From NCBI GenBank assembly GCA_030537735.1, contig JAUNVG010000008.1, positions 40,198-82,240 on the forward strand: DNA of 42,043 nt. The letters run 5' to 3'. The translations under genes and the position numbers were made by a program. Of the stretch, positions 1 to 7,951 are shown in pieces; position 1 is the stretch's first letter; every line of letters begins with the position of its first letter. This DNA comes from Actinomycetaceae bacterium (GTDB lineage Bacteria; Actinomycetota; Actinomycetes; Actinomycetales; Actinomycetaceae). The notes under the pieces are model-generated. The model ran no database searches. It was not told where the DNA came from and worked only from the letters and a program-made list of their open reading frames with translations.

Positions 1-94
1 AGGCACTTGTCCGCGCAGGCACCTATCCACCCGGCCACCTGTCTGCGCGTGCCTGCCCTTCGCTGGGGGCAGGCCCCCATTTTAGAAGGCGGTT

Positions 95-901
95 CTACTT
101 CCCGGACTGGACTTCTTGTAGCTGGTTGAGGAAGGTCTTAACCATGAAGTCCGCGGGGTAGGCGCCGTTTACCACGGTCTTGTTGAACGCAAGGAACGGG
201 GTTCCACCTACGCCCATCTCTATTTGCGCAGCCGCGGTTTCTTCCTGCACAGCTTGCTGGATTTCTTCGGAGTTAAGGTCGGCGCGGAACTTGTCCACGT
301 CACCAATACCGATTTCGTTAGCCAGTGCCACCACGGATTCTTCATTGTAGGACGGGTGGTTCCCCGCTCCCGCCGCAGCGTAAGCGGCTTCCACGAACTC
401 CCAGAACTTGCCCTGGTTAGCGGCCGCCCGCGAAGCTCGCGCCGCTATGTCGGAACCGTAGTTGGGGAATATGACCATGTCGTGGAATTCGATTCGCAGC
501 TTACCTTCGTCCACGTATTTCTTTAACTGCGGATGCACGTCCGTGAAGTAGCGGGTACACATCGGGCAGGAGAAATCCTCATACGCAACCATCACCACGG
601 GGGCGTTGATGTCTCCCAGGGCGCGCGGGTCCCCGTCCTCGTTGCGGGGAGCTTTCTTCAGCAGTTCCAGCGCCTTAGGGTTGTCGATGGACTCAGCGAA
701 CTCCGGTTCAGTGTTGTTCTGCGCCGCTTCGGGGGCTTCTTCGGAAGCTGAAGCACTGGTTTCGGTGGCTTCAGTTTCGGTTTGCGTTGCCTCAGGAGCG
801 GGAACGCTGGCGCGACCGAGGAAGAACACAATCACCATCACCAGCACTAGCGCGATGGCTGCCAGGATGCTTTTAACTTTTGACGGGGAGGAAGTTTTCA
901 T
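95..901 (-). CDS. Membrane-anchored DsbA-like thioredoxin-fold oxidoreductase
   Basis: A 268-residue protein with an N-terminal signal anchor (about residues 11-30). An Ala/Glu/Thr-rich linker follows (about 35-70), then a DsbA/DSBA-like thioredoxin domain. The redox motif C-P-M-C is at residues 112-115, directly after the strand AYEDF. The conserved cis-proline loop is visible as GGTPF near residue 233. It should act outside the membrane, making or isomerising disulfides in exported proteins, as this family does in actinobacteria. It lies 54 bp downstream of the large flippase-like gene on the same strand and may be co-transcribed with it. No good ribosome binding site is visible before the ATG. 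I am confident of the fold and location; the substrates are unknown. Confidence 0.9.
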   Translation of the reverse strand: MKTSSPSKVKSILAAIALVLVMVIVFFLGRASVPAPEATQTETEATETSASASEEAPEAAQNNTEPEFAESIDNPKALELLKKAPRNEDGDPRALGDINAPVVMVAYEDFSCPMCTRYFTDVHPQLKKYVDEGKLRIEFHDMVIFPNYGSDIAARASRAAANQGKFWEFVEAAYAAAGAGNHPSYNEESVVALANEIGIGDVDKFRADLNSEEIQQAVQEETAAAQIEMGVGGTPFLAFNKTVVNGAYPADFMVKTFLNQLQEVQSGK

Positions 902-955
902 AGCATCAGCATCACATACGAAACCAAAGTTGGGAAATGGTGAAGCCAGAGATGT

Positions 956-3631
956 TTATAACAAGCCGCGCTTAGTCATGATTCGCAGCCCTATCCAACC
1001 CAGTGGAGTGCGACCGTAAAAAGTAACCAGGCGGTAGATCAAAGCAGCGGAAATAGCGATACCCGATGGCACTCCCGCCACCGTCAAACCACCGGTGAGG
1101 GCCGCTTCCACCGGGCCGATACCACCGGGGGAGGGGATCACCGATCCCAAGGTGTTTGACGCTAAGTAGGTAACCGTCAGCGTGGTGGGGTCCAGGAAGT
1201 ACCCGAACGCCGCCAGGGAACACATGAACGTGAGGATGAAACACACGGTCATGAAGAAGTTTCCGAACACTCCTAGTGCCAGGCGGCGAGGTTGCCCCAC
1301 CACCCAAACCAGGCGTTCCCACACTTGCGACCAGGATGGCTCCAAGTGCCGCCACACCCAGTGCCGCACCCAAGGCACCGCTAAAATCACGCCCACCACC
1401 ACAGTTACTCCACCGACGGCGTAGAGCACGGTGGTGGAGGGAAGTTCCAACTGGGATGAACGCCCGGTGATGAAAACAACCCCCAGCAGGGTGAGTATGG
1501 TGACAATGAACTGAGAAACCTGGATGAACGCCACGGTTGCGACCGCCACTGGGGTTTTAACTCCCACCCGGTTCAAGAACCGCAAGTTCACCGCTGCCGG
1601 CCCCACTCCAGCGGGCGCCACCAAGGTAACAATGGAGGCCGCCACCTGCGTCAAGGTAGCGTCCCACAACCGCACCTTTTCGGGGGTGTAAGCCACCACC
1701 GGTATCGCCGCCCCCAGGTAGGTGAGCAAACTAAACCCGAACGCCGCCACAATCCACCACCCGTGCGCGGAGGTCAGCGCCGCCTTCACGGTAGCGAAGT
1801 TGAGCGAGCCCAAAACCACCCACAGCGCTACACCACCCAGGACCGCCATCACCACGGTACGCAGGGAGAACCGCGTAAGCCCCACTTCAGGCACGTCATG
1901 GGAAGGAATGTCTCCCATAATGGCTTCACGCAACTGCGCCAACACGTCCTCGCGCCGCGCATCCTTGCGCACGCTTTGGGGGAGCACTGCCTTTTGCAGC
2001 ACCGGTGCCGCCATCATCACCGGAGTCGGTCCGTAGACTTCCCGCACCGCTGCCAGGGCGCGTTCGGACCCCACTTTCAGGGCGAGGACGGTCAGCAACT
2101 GCGCTACGTCAATGCTGCGCGTGAGCGTGGTGGAGGCTACCTGCCCGCGATCCCAGTTCAGTATCCAAGCGCGGTCACCGGTGTCGATCGCGATCGCATT
2201 CATATCCAGGTCGCGGTGGGCGATTGCGTTCTTGTGCGCAATGTGCAGTTGCGTGACGATGCGGTGAAGGACTTCATCGGTAAGTCTTTCCACCGGAATC
2301 TCAGCCAGCAGCGTGGCATCGGGCACGGGGTCTTGCACGGTGAAAACGGACGAGCCGGCCGCCGTTATACCTGCCACGCTGGGGGTGGTTAAGCCAGCGT
2401 TGTGTACCGCCATTTTCACCAGTGCTGCGCGTTCGGCGTTGGCGTGCAGGGAGGGAGTGAGCCAGCGGGAGAGGCCGCGTAGGCGAATGTTATTCCACAG
2501 GTCGTGAATGAACCCGGTGATCTGCGTATCGGGGTCCAGTACCGCCAGGTCGTATTGTTTACCGTGGGTGTCCCAGCATACGTAGTGGCGGTCGGTGCTG
2601 GAAGGAGCCGGGGGCACGGTATTGAGGTGGTATTCGATTTCGGTTTCTGCCGGGCGGGCCGCGCCCGTCGCCTCCGAACCGGCCGTCGCACCCCCTGTCG
2701 CCTTGGGGTTGGCTACTGCGCCCCCCACTTCATCGTCCCGAGCCTGCCTGGGCTCAAGGTAAATCAAAGGCCGGTACAGTCCCGTCCAAGTGAAAGTGTC
2801 TTCCCCTTCTCCCACGAAAACGGTCTGCAGCGGGTGGTGCTCGGTTGGCAGGTCAGCGCGCACAATCCGCGCCGGCGTGATTCCCACCTGCAGCAACCCA
2901 TTGACCAAGTCGATGGCGTCCCCGCGGTCGTCACTGAAACCGAACAGGTACCTGGCGGCGGTGCCGATGGCTCGCCCCAGCAAGATAGAGATTATCGCTG
3001 CCGGTAGGGTCAAGGTCACGCGCAGTACGTACAGTACGGACAGGATCAGGACGAACGCCCACCCGTACCGTATGGACCGCTGCTGGCTGGCTTCCCCCGC
3101 GGCCGATAGGAACGCGGCAAACGTGGTGAGCAGCAGGTCAATCACCATGCCAGCCCCGGCGGCGGAAGTGACCGTCAGACTCGAGGTAACGGAGGCAGGC
3201 AGGTAGGTCGCTACCCGCACGAACAGGGCGGCAATAAGGGCAGCGGCAGTCCCAGTGAGGATAGTTTCGATAATGGTACGCCAACGTTTTTGCCACGCCA
3301 GGGTGAGTACCACCGCCACCGGAACCACGATTACGAAGATCGATTCCAACACCGTCACGGGCAGCAGCAGGATCTGGCGCAGTACGTCGGCGAGGGCGGT
3401 GCGTACGTCCTCGGTGACACCGGTAGTGGTGCCGCGCGCGTAGGCTCCCAACACCAGTACCAGCGCGATCCCCAGTATGGAGGTGGTGAGGGAAAACAGG
3501 TCTCCGGTGCGGTGTATTCGCGATTGTTGCCGGTCACTTACCTGCACGGGCGCGGGTAGTCTACTAGCCAGCGGTGTGCTTTCGGCCGGGGTCTCGCTTT
3601 TGCGAGTGGGCGGAAACGGTATGGCTGGCAT
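956..3631 (-). CDS. Large membrane protein: kinase-like domain plus LPG-synthase/flippase-like (UPF0104) domain
   Basis: 891 residues in three parts. The N-terminal part has several membrane helices between about residues 48 and 225. A soluble middle part (about 260-580) resembles an aminoglycoside-phosphotransferase/lipopolysaccharide-kinase fold: H472-R-D-L-D-x-N478 matches the catalytic loop, and N-W-D at 492-494 sits where the metal-binding DFG-type Asp would be. The C-terminal part (about 585-885) has at least six helices and the PSPGGIGPVEA signature (834-844) of the lysylphosphatidylglycerol synthase transmembrane family, which flips or moves lipids. No C-terminal aminoacyl-transferase domain is present, so it is not a complete MprF. 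A Gly/Ala/Thr-rich insertion lies at about 303-330. The substrate cannot be inferred. Confidence 0.85.
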   Translation of the reverse strand: MPAIPFPPTRKSETPAESTPLASRLPAPVQVSDRQQSRIHRTGDLFSLTTSILGIALVLVLGAYARGTTTGVTEDVRTALADVLRQILLLPVTVLESIFVIVVPVAVVLTLAWQKRWRTIIETILTGTAAALIAALFVRVATYLPASVTSSLTVTSAAGAGMVIDLLLTTFAAFLSAAGEASQQRSIRYGWAFVLILSVLYVLRVTLTLPAAIISILLGRAIGTAARYLFGFSDDRGDAIDLVNGLLQVGITPARIVRADLPTEHHPLQTVFVGEGEDTFTWTGLYRPLIYLEPRQARDDEVGGAVANPKATGGATAGSEATGAARPAETEIEYHLNTVPPAPSSTDRHYVCWDTHGKQYDLAVLDPDTQITGFIHDLWNNIRLRGLSRWLTPSLHANAERAALVKMAVHNAGLTTPSVAGITAAGSSVFTVQDPVPDATLLAEIPVERLTDEVLHRIVTQLHIAHKNAIAHRDLDMNAIAIDTGDRAWILNWDRGQVASTTLTRSIDVAQLLTVLALKVGSERALAAVREVYGPTPVMMAAPVLQKAVLPQSVRKDARREDVLAQLREAIMGDIPSHDVPEVGLTRFSLRTVVMAVLGGVALWVVLGSLNFATVKAALTSAHGWWIVAAFGFSLLTYLGAAIPVVAYTPEKVRLWDATLTQVAASIVTLVAPAGVGPAAVNLRFLNRVGVKTPVAVATVAFIQVSQFIVTILTLLGVVFITGRSSQLELPSTTVLYAVGGVTVVVGVILAVPWVRHWVWRHLEPSWSQVWERLVWVVGQPRRLALGVFGNFFMTVCFILTFMCSLAAFGYFLDPTTLTVTYLASNTLGSVIPSPGGIGPVEAALTGGLTVAGVPSGIAISAALIYRLVTFYGRTPLGWIGLRIMTKRGLL

Positions 3632-3677
3632 AGTTTCAGCTTACGCAAAGACCTCGTCAAAGGGTGTTATCCATGCT

Positions 3678-3764
3678 GGGTGAATCGGGCTACAGTGCCA
3701 AGATTTCGCGGAGGGATGGTCCCCTGGGCTGGTGGCTGGGGCGTGGTGAATCCGGCTACAGTGC
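3678..3764. repeat. Two copies of a near-identical 20-mer upstream of dedA
   Basis: GGTGAATC(G/C)GGCTACAGTGC occurs at about 3679-3698 and again at 3745-3764, 66 bp apart, in the divergent intergenic region between the flippase-like gene and dedA. Each copy contains TACAGT, which fits an actinobacterial TAnnnT -10 element. They may be duplicated promoters or an operator pair. This is inference from sequence identity only. Confidence 0.5.
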
Positions 3765-3842
3765 GGGGTTGGTTAGGTAAAATTGCCCGGGCTTTCAGTA
3801 GGCTAGGGGAGTTATCAGGTTAAAACCAGGAAGGCCCTAAGC

Positions 3843-4646
3843 ATGATTGACTACTTGCTGAGCTTGCTCACCACGGCGAACATGCATGTCTTAACTGCCG
3901 AATTCGCAGCCAACGCGGGCAGCCTTACCTCCTCCCTTTCCGCCACCAGCGCGGACGTAACCGGTGCCTTCCAGCCGCTTGCTGCCGACCCCGATCAGAT
4001 GGCCTGGTGGCAGGTTTTAATCGAGTGGTTCAAGAATCCCGAGGAACTCCTGCTGGCTTTGGGGCGCTGGGTGCTGGCGGGCGTGGCACTGATCGTGTTC
4101 ATCGAATCCGGGGTGCTGTTCCCCGTGCTCCCAGGTGATTCCCTGGTGTTTTCTGCCGGTTTGCTGCATTCGCAGTTGGGTCTGAGCCTGTGGGTCCTGG
4201 TCTTGACCATCACGGTGTGTGCGCTGGCGGGCTCCCAGGTTGGTTACTGGCTGGGTAAACGTTTCGGGCGCGGGCTGTTCAGCCCCGAAGCACGAGTGTT
4301 GAAGACGGAGTACTTGGTTCAGGCCGAGGACTTCTTCACTCGCTACGGGGGCCGCTCCTTGGTGATTGGGCGTTTCGTTCCGTTCGTGCGCACATTCGTC
4401 CCGATTGCGGCGGGTATCGCCGGCTACCGCCACGGGCGTTTCCTGCTGTGGAACTTGGTGGGAGCTCTACTGTGGGGCACCGGCCTCACGCTGCTAGGTG
4501 CCGCCCTCGGTGGCGTTGCCTTCATCCACGACAACTTAACGATGATTATTTTAATTATCGTGGCGGTGTCCTTGCTGCCAATGGTGGTGGAGTTCGTCCT
4601 TCACCGTCGCCGCGCGGCTCGCGAAGCCTTGGATAATAAGCAGTAG
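3843..4646 (+). CDS. DedA/SNARE-associated family membrane protein
   Basis: 267 residues with a typical DedA core: a long hydrophobic helix, then the FIESGVLFPVLPGDSLVF region (about residues 85-102), the G-RFVPFVRTFVP-AGI stretch (about 176-191) and two C-terminal helices. DedA proteins belong to the VTT family and support membrane-lipid transport, undecaprenyl-phosphate recycling and proton-motive-force homeostasis. The ATG has a good ribosome binding site (AGGAAGG about 8 bases upstream). The first 70 residues are longer than usual for DedA, and an Ala-rich stretch precedes the core. It is transcribed divergently from the flippase-like gene and convergently with the copper ATPase. Confidence 0.92.
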   Translation: MIDYLLSLLTTANMHVLTAEFAANAGSLTSSLSATSADVTGAFQPLAADPDQMAWWQVLIEWFKNPEELLLALGRWVLAGVALIVFIESGVLFPVLPGDSLVFSAGLLHSQLGLSLWVLVLTITVCALAGSQVGYWLGKRFGRGLFSPEARVLKTEYLVQAEDFFTRYGGRSLVIGRFVPFVRTFVPIAAGIAGYRHGRFLLWNLVGALLWGTGLTLLGAALGGVAFIHDNLTMIILIIVAVSLLPMVVEFVLHRRRAAREALDNKQ

Positions 4647-4649
4647 CGA

Positions 4650-4692
4650 CGAGGACGTGGCGCGCGGTTCGGCGACGTCGTTTCCGTCCTCG
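4650..4692. terminator. Inverted pair of the dispersed octamer between convergent genes
   Basis: CGAGGACG (4650-4657) and CGTCCTCG (4685-4692) form a perfect 8-bp inverted repeat with a 27-nt loop in the 72-bp gap between the convergent dedA and copper ATPase genes. No U-tract follows, so termination is inferred from position. Inverted uptake-sequence pairs acting as terminators are known in Neisseria and Haemophilus, which is why the arrangement is notable. Confidence 0.45.
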
Positions 4693-4718
4693 CCATCAGG
4701 GGGACTAGGGCTCTGGGA

Positions 4719-7358
4719 TTAGGGTTCTTCAGGAGTGAAAGACCGCAGTCGCAGCGAGTTACTTACCACTATCACCGAAGACATAGCCATCGCCGCCCCC
4801 GCAATCATGGGGTTGAGAACTCCAGCTACCGCCAGCGGTATGGCCGCGACGTTGTAGGCAAAAGCCCAGAACAAGTTCTGTTTGATGATCCGCAAGGTGC
4901 GTCGCGACAGGGCAATGGCGGTGGGGACAGTGGTCACTGACTTCCCCATTAAGGTGATATCGGCAGCTTCAATCGCGACATCTGTCCCCGATCCCATCGC
5001 CATACCCAGTCCCTGCTGTCCGGCTTGCGCCAGAGCTGCCGCATCGTTGACACCATCACCAATCATGGCAACTGTGCGCCCCTGGGCTTGCAGCTGAGCC
5101 ACTACTTCTTGCTTGTCGGCGGGTAGCACTTCAGCGTGGACTTCTTCGATCCCCAGCTGGCCGGCCACTGCCTGCGCGGCGGCGGCGTTATCCCCGGTGA
5201 GGAGCACCGGCTTAATGTCCAACTCCTTTAACCGAGCTAGCGCTTTGGCGGCATCGTCCTTAACTTGGTCCGCCACCCACAGGCAGCCAATCGCGGTTAT
5301 CGGTCCGGTCGTGGTTGTGACTTCTTCGGCTTGGGTTGGGCGTGAAGTTAAGTTTTCGTCTCCACTTGCGGGCCCGCTGCGGGCCTGCCCCAACACGCTC
5401 GCCCCATACCCGAGCTTCTGCACGGTTTCCACCAGCTGCTGGTCACTGACGTCACCGCTCACGGTCACTTGCGCGGACTCGGTGGCCAGGTTAACGCTGG
5501 CTTCCACTCCTGGTAGTTTGCTGAGTTTTCGTTCCACTCGCCGCACGCACGCCGCGCAAGTCATCCCGGTAACCCCCAGGTCAATGACACGCACAGGGTC
5601 AGTGTCGAGGGCGTGCGCATCGTCAGTCGACTCGCTCGGGGCTGATACGCCTGGTTGCGAAACGTGTTCGCCCTGGGCGTTTTCTTCCGCGCCCGCGGCT
5701 GACGCGTGCGGTTCAGCGACGGGGACAACCGCCTCGGGAGCGGGTCCACCCGCGGCTGATCCGTGCGGTTCAGCGCCGCGCCCACCCGCCTCGGAAGCGT
5801 GCCCACCCACAGCTGACGCGCTGGCAACCGGGGCAGTACCAACCACGGTAACGGTTGCGCCGCAGCGGTAACCGTCCTCGATCGCTTCACGCAACCGGCT
5901 AAGGTCCGCGCCTTGCTGCTCAATCCACGACGGAGAGCCCACGTACACCATCTGCTTACCCACCAGCGCGCTCACCCCGCGCCCGGCGTGGTTAGTGAAC
6001 GCCGAAGCCGCGGGCGCGCTCTCGGCCGCCTCCGTGATGGCGTGGGCAACGGGGTGGGAGGACGACCCTTCCACCGCCGCAGCCAAAGCCAGCACTTGCC
6101 GGGCAGAGTCGTCAAAGTCCCCGGTTCCCGAATCCCCTGAGGCAAACGTGGGTGGTTCTTCGCTCGCGGACTTACTCGCCACCACTTTGGTGACTTTCAT
6201 TTTCGCTTGCGTCAAAGTCCCCGTCTTATCAAACACCGCGGTATCTACCACCCGAGTGGCTTCCAGGATTTCCGGCCCTTTTATGACGATCCCCAACTGG
6301 GCGGCGCGCCCCGACCCCACCAGTAGCGCGGTGGGGGTGGCCAACCCCAGTGCACAGGGGCAGGCGATAACCAGCACCGCCACCGCCGCGGTGAACGCCG
6401 CCTGAACACTGCCGCCCAGCAGCAGCCAGCCAACCAGAGTTAGCGTCGCAATCGCCAGAACCACGGGGACAAAAACACTAGCTACGCGGTCGGCAAGGCG
6501 TTGGACCGGGGCTTTACCTGCTTGCGCCTGCGTCACCAGGCGCCCGATTTGCGCCAGGGTGGTTTCCTCTCCAACGCGAGTAAGACGCACTCGTAAAGCC
6601 CCATCGGTATTGATGGTGGCGCCGGTGACTTCGCTTCCTGGCCCCACGTGTACGGGCACGGATTCGCCGGTAATCAGCGCCGTGTCCAAGGCGGCTTGAC
6701 CTGATTCCACCACTCCGTCGGCGGGGATCTTCTCCCCCGGGCGGACTAACACCACGTCCCCGACATTCAAGTCGGAAGTAGGTACTTCCCGGGTGGAACC
6801 GTCAGCGGCCACTAGGCGCGCGGTTTTCGCTCCCAGTTCCAGTAGGGAACGCAAGGCGTCACCGGCTCGGTAGCGGGCGCGGGCTTCTGCGAAGCGACCG
6901 GCCAGCAGGAACGTCGTGACCATGGTGGCGGCTTCGAAGTACACGTGCGGGTGGGCGGATGCCTGCGTGCGAGGCAGTAAAGACATGTCCATGGTCATGC
7001 CGAGTTTGCCGGCTCCGCCGAAGAATAGTGCCCACAGTGACCACAGGTAGGCGGCGCTAACCCCCAGGGAAACCAGGGTGTCCATGGTGGAGGTGCCGTG
7101 TCGCCCCGCGCGTATCGCCGCACTGTGGAATGGCCAAGCCACCCACGTCACCACCGGGGTTGCGAGGGCGGCGCACACCCATTGCCAGCCACTGAACTGC
7201 CAGGCCGGCACCATGGACAGCACCATCACCGGGGTGGACAAGATGGCGGCGACGATTAGGCGCACACGTAAAGTTGCGGCTCGTCGTAACAGGTTCTCAC
7301 CCAGCCTCGGCGTGGGAGCAGGGGCCAGGGTAGTGGGGACGGAGTTAGGACCAGACAT
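4719..7358 (-). CDS. copA: P1B-type copper-translocating ATPase with internal HMA domain
   Basis: 879 residues. All core motifs of a Cu(+)-exporting P1B ATPase are present: TGES 230-233 (actuator domain), intramembrane CPC 333-335, DKTGT 377-381 (phosphorylated Asp), the HP pair 435-436 of the nucleotide-binding domain, TGDN 721-724 and GDGVNDA 767-773. It pumps copper out of the cytosol. The usual N-terminal metal-binding domain is missing. Instead an HMA domain with GMTCAAC (598-604) lies in an insertion of about 175 residues (about 508-683) within the nucleotide-binding domain, between VTVVGT and GPITAIG. Low-complexity Ala/Gly/Pro/Glu stretches with a 19-residue repeat flank it. The copZ gene lies 197 bp upstream on the same strand. 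No clear CsoR operator was seen. The reading frame is intact. Confidence 0.95.
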   Translation of the reverse strand: MSGPNSVPTTLAPAPTPRLGENLLRRAATLRVRLIVAAILSTPVMVLSMVPAWQFSGWQWVCAALATPVVTWVAWPFHSAAIRAGRHGTSTMDTLVSLGVSAAYLWSLWALFFGGAGKLGMTMDMSLLPRTQASAHPHVYFEAATMVTTFLLAGRFAEARARYRAGDALRSLLELGAKTARLVAADGSTREVPTSDLNVGDVVLVRPGEKIPADGVVESGQAALDTALITGESVPVHVGPGSEVTGATINTDGALRVRLTRVGEETTLAQIGRLVTQAQAGKAPVQRLADRVASVFVPVVLAIATLTLVGWLLLGGSVQAAFTAAVAVLVIACPCALGLATPTALLVGSGRAAQLGIVIKGPEILEATRVVDTAVFDKTGTLTQAKMKVTKVVASKSASEEPPTFASGDSGTGDFDDSARQVLALAAAVEGSSSHPVAHAITEAAESAPAASAFTNHAGRGVSALVGKQMVYVGSPSWIEQQGADLSRLREAIEDGYRCGATVTVVGTAPVASASAVGGHASEAGGRGAEPHGSAAGGPAPEAVVPVAEPHASAAGAEENAQGEHVSQPGVSAPSESTDDAHALDTDPVRVIDLGVTGMTCAACVRRVERKLSKLPGVEASVNLATESAQVTVSGDVSDQQLVETVQKLGYGASVLGQARSGPASGDENLTSRPTQAEEVTTTTGPITAIGCLWVADQVKDDAAKALARLKELDIKPVLLTGDNAAAAQAVAGQLGIEEVHAEVLPADKQEVVAQLQAQGRTVAMIGDGVNDAAALAQAGQQGLGMAMGSGTDVAIEAADITLMGKSVTTVPTAIALSRRTLRIIKQNLFWAFAYNVAAIPLAVAGVLNPMIAGAAMAMSSVIVVSNSLRLRSFTPEEP
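5694..5820. repeat. 57-bp tandem repeat inside copA
   Basis: CGCGGCTGACGCGTGCGG at 5694 recurs as CGCGGCTGATCCGTGCGG at 5751, and a third partial copy starts near 5808. The period is 57 bp, or 19 codons, so the frame is kept. It encodes the low-complexity linker before the inserted HMA domain and is a likely variable-number repeat. Confidence 0.65.
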
Positions 7359-7555
7359 ATTTCTAGCCTATCTCTCTACCTATCTAAATGCTCACGGCCA
7401 ATACTTGCCCAGGGACCGGGGCGCGCGGCGGCAGGGCCCGGGACACGCCAGGGCTCGGGGTAGTAACAGCGCGGCGACGTCAGGACCGCGACGGCGCCGT
7501 GATGCGGGACGGCCTCGGGGCGGCGCGCAGTCGCAGACCACGCCGAGTTCGTGGT

Positions 7556-7780
7556 TTAGCGTTCGATGCTGGTTAGCTCGTAGCCTGCTTCGGCAATGGC
7601 GTCACGTAAAGCGTCGTCACTGACTTCACCGCTGGTGGTCACTTCAACCGTGGAAGTCGCGTTCTCACCGGGGTTGAGGTCGACCTGCACGGACTCCACG
7701 CCGGCAAGATCAGTTAATTCGTCGGTCACCGCGTTTACGCAGTGCCCGCAGGTTAGTCCGGTAACTTTCAAGGTAATCAT
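7556..7780 (-). CDS. copZ: CopZ-like copper chaperone (HMA domain)
   Basis: A 74-residue protein consisting of one heavy-metal-associated domain with GLTCGHC at residues 8-14; the two Cys bind Cu(+). It should hand copper to the downstream CopA. The ATG at 7780 is chosen over an upstream TTG at 7786 because GGAGG lies 7 bases before the ATG but only 2 before the TTG. It shares strand and direction with copA, which begins 197 bp downstream; the gap holds nothing recognisable. Confidence 0.92.
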   Translation of the reverse strand: MITLKVTGLTCGHCVNAVTDELTDLAGVESVQVDLNPGENATSTVEVTTSGEVSDDALRDAIAEAGYELTSIER

Positions 7781-7951
7781 TTCCAAGCCTCCGAAAGATG
7801 CTGAATCTACTTACCGCCACTTTACCGCGCTAAAGCCTCACTGGCACCAGCATCCCCACCTTCGCGACGGTGTTTTGCTCCCACCGGGGTGGCCGGCCTC
7901 GCCCCGCCGCCGCGCACCAGACCCGCCGACCGCGCCGACCGAACACCGGCG

